A stretch of 8,287 bases of DNA, taken from M55B167 sp964406095. Its GTDB lineage: Bacteria; Verrucomicrobiota; Kiritimatiellia; RFP12; UBA1067. The notes beneath the pieces were generated by a model that ran no database searches, had not been told where the DNA came from, and worked only from the letters and a program-made list of their open reading frames with translations. Shown here in pieces: positions 6,777 to 8,287 of the stretch. The stretch lies in the NCBI GenBank assembly GCA_964406095.1, contig CAYOQJ010000069.1:1-8287 (forward strand), written 5' to 3'. Positions within the stretch are counted from its first letter, which is position 1. Every line of letters begins with the position of its first letter. Both the position numbers and the translations under genes were made by a program.

Positions 6777-8287
6777 AAACAAAAAAACATCTTAACCACA
6801 CGAACTTAGCTTCGTTGCTCTTAATCGGCACGTTTATTGTCTCTTACAACGCAGAACTTAAAGCGCAGTCGTCAGCGGCGATTCCCGACCAACGCCACAT
6901 CGCAACCGGCACTGAAATACCAAGTCGTCTCTATGCTGATCAGCCTTATATTGTTCAAACCGATGACGGCGCTTGGCTCTGTTGTATCACCACTGGTAGC
7001 GGCACCGAAGGCAAACCTGGTCAGACCGTGATCTCAATGCGCAGTACCGATCATGGTCAAAGCTGGGATACTCCGATTGAACTTGAACCGACCGACGGCC
7101 CGGAAGCATCCTACGCTGTTCTGTTAAAGGTTCCATACGGACGCATCTACTGCTTCTACAATCACAATACCGATCGAGTTAAAGAGGTTAAACGAGAGGA
7201 TAAAGGTGTTTACACAAGAGTCGACTCACTCGGTCACTATGTCTTTAAATACTCAGATGATCACGGTCGTTCCTGGTCAAAACAACGCTACGATATTCCC
7301 ATGCGTGCCTTTGACTGCGACTTGCAGAATGTCTATGACGGTGATCTGAAATTTTTCTGGAATGTCGGAAAACCCCTGATTCACCAGAACGCCGCCATCT
7401 GCGTCATGCACAAAGTCGGTGCAATGGGTGTCGGTTTTTTCGCTCAATCCGAAGGGGCTTTCCTGCGGAGTGAAAATATTCTGACCGAACGCAACCCCGC
7501 AAAGATTACCTTTGAAACTCTGCCGGAAGGAACTGTCGGATTGCGCACACCGCCTGGTGGTGGCCGCGTTGCGGAGGAACAGAGTATCGTCACTCTCAGT
7601 GATGACTCAATCTACTGCGTCTACCGCACAATTGACGGATGGCCGACCTGTTCCTACAGTCGCGACGGCGCCCGCACCTGGAGCACTCCAGCCTACAAAA
7701 CTTATACTCCCGGTGGTCGCAGAGTCAAACACCCACGTGCCGCCAACTTTGTATGGAAGTGCTCCAACGGCAAATATCTTTATTGGTTCCACAATCATGG
7801 CGGACGCTTTATCGGCGCGCTGGGCGCGGGTGGAGTTAACGGCATCAGTCCGTATGACGACCGCAATCCCGCCTGGCTGATGGCGGGACGCGAGGTAAAA
7901 ACAGCCGAGGGAATTATGCTTGAGTGGTCGCAGCCGGAAATTCTGCTCTACGACGACGATCCCTATGTTCGAATGAGTTACCCTGATCTGGTTGAAGAGC
8001 CGAACGCCTGGTATGTCACTGAGACCCAGAAGACCATCGGTCGCACCCATAAAGTTGATCAAACCTTGATCAATGGTTTGTTTAATCAGTGGGATAACAA
8101 AACAGTGGCGAAACACGCTCTGGTACTTGATTTATCTGGTAATAAAGACATTTTGCCACAGCAGGCGAAGATGCCACGTCTGCCGATACTGAACAAGAAA
8201 GACTACAAAGCGCCGAATCACTGCGGAATGGATTTGCGGGCGGGTTTTTCATTTGAACTGGCTTATCAACTAGCTGCGCTAACTCCA
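6773..8287 (+). CDS. Secreted sialidase-fold (BNR/Asp-box) protein, 3' partial
   Basis: The frame is open from ATG 6773 to the window edge (505 codons, no stop). A signal peptide covers roughly residues 1-31 (MKTKK, then LASLLLIGTFIV, cleavage probably after LKA before QSS). Three Asp-boxes mark a six-bladed propeller: STDHGQSW (91-98), YSDDHGRSW (160-168) and YSRDGARTW (295-303). Further strands look like the sialidase superfamily seen in PVC bacteria (RTPPGGGRVAEEQSIVTLSD, YLYWFHNHGG, MSYPDLVEE, WYVTETQK). After ~residue 465 the sequence changes to LPILNKKDY ... GFSFELAYQLAAL, which looks like the start of a C-terminal LamG-like domain cut by the edge. A standard FRIP motif is not evident near the N-terminus, so true sialidase activity is uncertain; it may act on another sugar. 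Its ATG overlaps the TGA of the GH141-like gene by four bases (ATGA), indicating the same operon. Confidence 0.85.
   Translation, partial: MKTKKHLNHTNLASLLLIGTFIVSYNAELKAQSSAAIPDQRHIATGTEIPSRLYADQPYIVQTDDGAWLCCITTGSGTEGKPGQTVISMRSTDHGQSWDTPIELEPTDGPEASYAVLLKVPYGRIYCFYNHNTDRVKEVKREDKGVYTRVDSLGHYVFKYSDDHGRSWSKQRYDIPMRAFDCDLQNVYDGDLKFFWNVGKPLIHQNAAICVMHKVGAMGVGFFAQSEGAFLRSENILTERNPAKITFETLPEGTVGLRTPPGGGRVAEEQSIVTLSDDSIYCVYRTIDGWPTCSYSRDGARTWSTPAYKTYTPGGRRVKHPRAANFVWKCSNGKYLYWFHNHGGRFIGALGAGGVNGISPYDDRNPAWLMAGREVKTAEGIMLEWSQPEILLYDDDPYVRMSYPDLVEEPNAWYVTETQKTIGRTHKVDQTLINGLFNQWDNKTVAKHALVLDLSGNKDILPQQAKMPRLPILNKKDYKAPNHCGMDLRAGFSFELAYQLAALTP

Noticed and set aside
7607..8116. 169-codon minus-strand frame, and 122-codon plus-strand frame at 7512-7880
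   Set aside because: Both are shadows of the second sialidase-fold gene, which has three in-frame Asp-boxes across this stretch.

Overview
The window looks like part of a polysaccharide-utilisation locus from a marine or gut-type bacterium of the PVC superphylum (Kiritimatiellota, Verrucomicrobiota, Lentisphaerota or Planctomycetota). This is inferred from protein style only: secreted BNR/Asp-box (sialidase-fold) proteins, LamG (concanavalin-like) modules, PKD/Ig-like repeats, a golvesin-type domain and a right-handed beta-helix glycosidase-like enzyme, at roughly balanced GC. There is no rRNA or marker gene to fix the taxon. All intact genes read on the + strand.

Layout. (1) Positions 2-1096 hold the 3' part of a sialidase-fold protein ending in a golvesin/Xly-type domain. 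(2) Positions 1097-1823 contain no intact gene. They hold a decayed minus-strand SGNH/GDSL-hydrolase remnant (about 1249-1591), two small inverted repeats, and an AT-rich stretch with a 14-bp palindrome, two candidate promoters and a clear ribosome binding site. (3) Positions 1824-4110 encode what was probably one secreted protein, LamG-Ig-PKD-LamG-PKD of about 761 residues. It is now split into two frames by one extra base in a C5 run at 2545-2549. (4) Positions 4155-6776 encode a secreted 873-residue beta-helix protein resembling GH141 with a C-terminal LamG module. (5) From 6773 to the window end runs a second sialidase-fold protein with three Asp-boxes, 505 codons visible and cut by the edge. 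Its ATG overlaps the stop of the previous gene (ATGA).

Genes 3 to 5 are tightly spaced (44 bp, then a 4-bp overlap), all begin with signal peptides, and very likely form one operon downstream of the promoter region near 1713-1796. A reasonable working model, not proven, is that the products act outside the cytoplasm on a complex, perhaps fucose-rich or sulfated, polysaccharide. The LamG/PKD protein would bind or scaffold, the GH141-like enzyme would cut, and the sialidase-fold proteins would remove or recognise further residues. No tRNA, rRNA, CRISPR array, complete insertion sequence or origin is visible.
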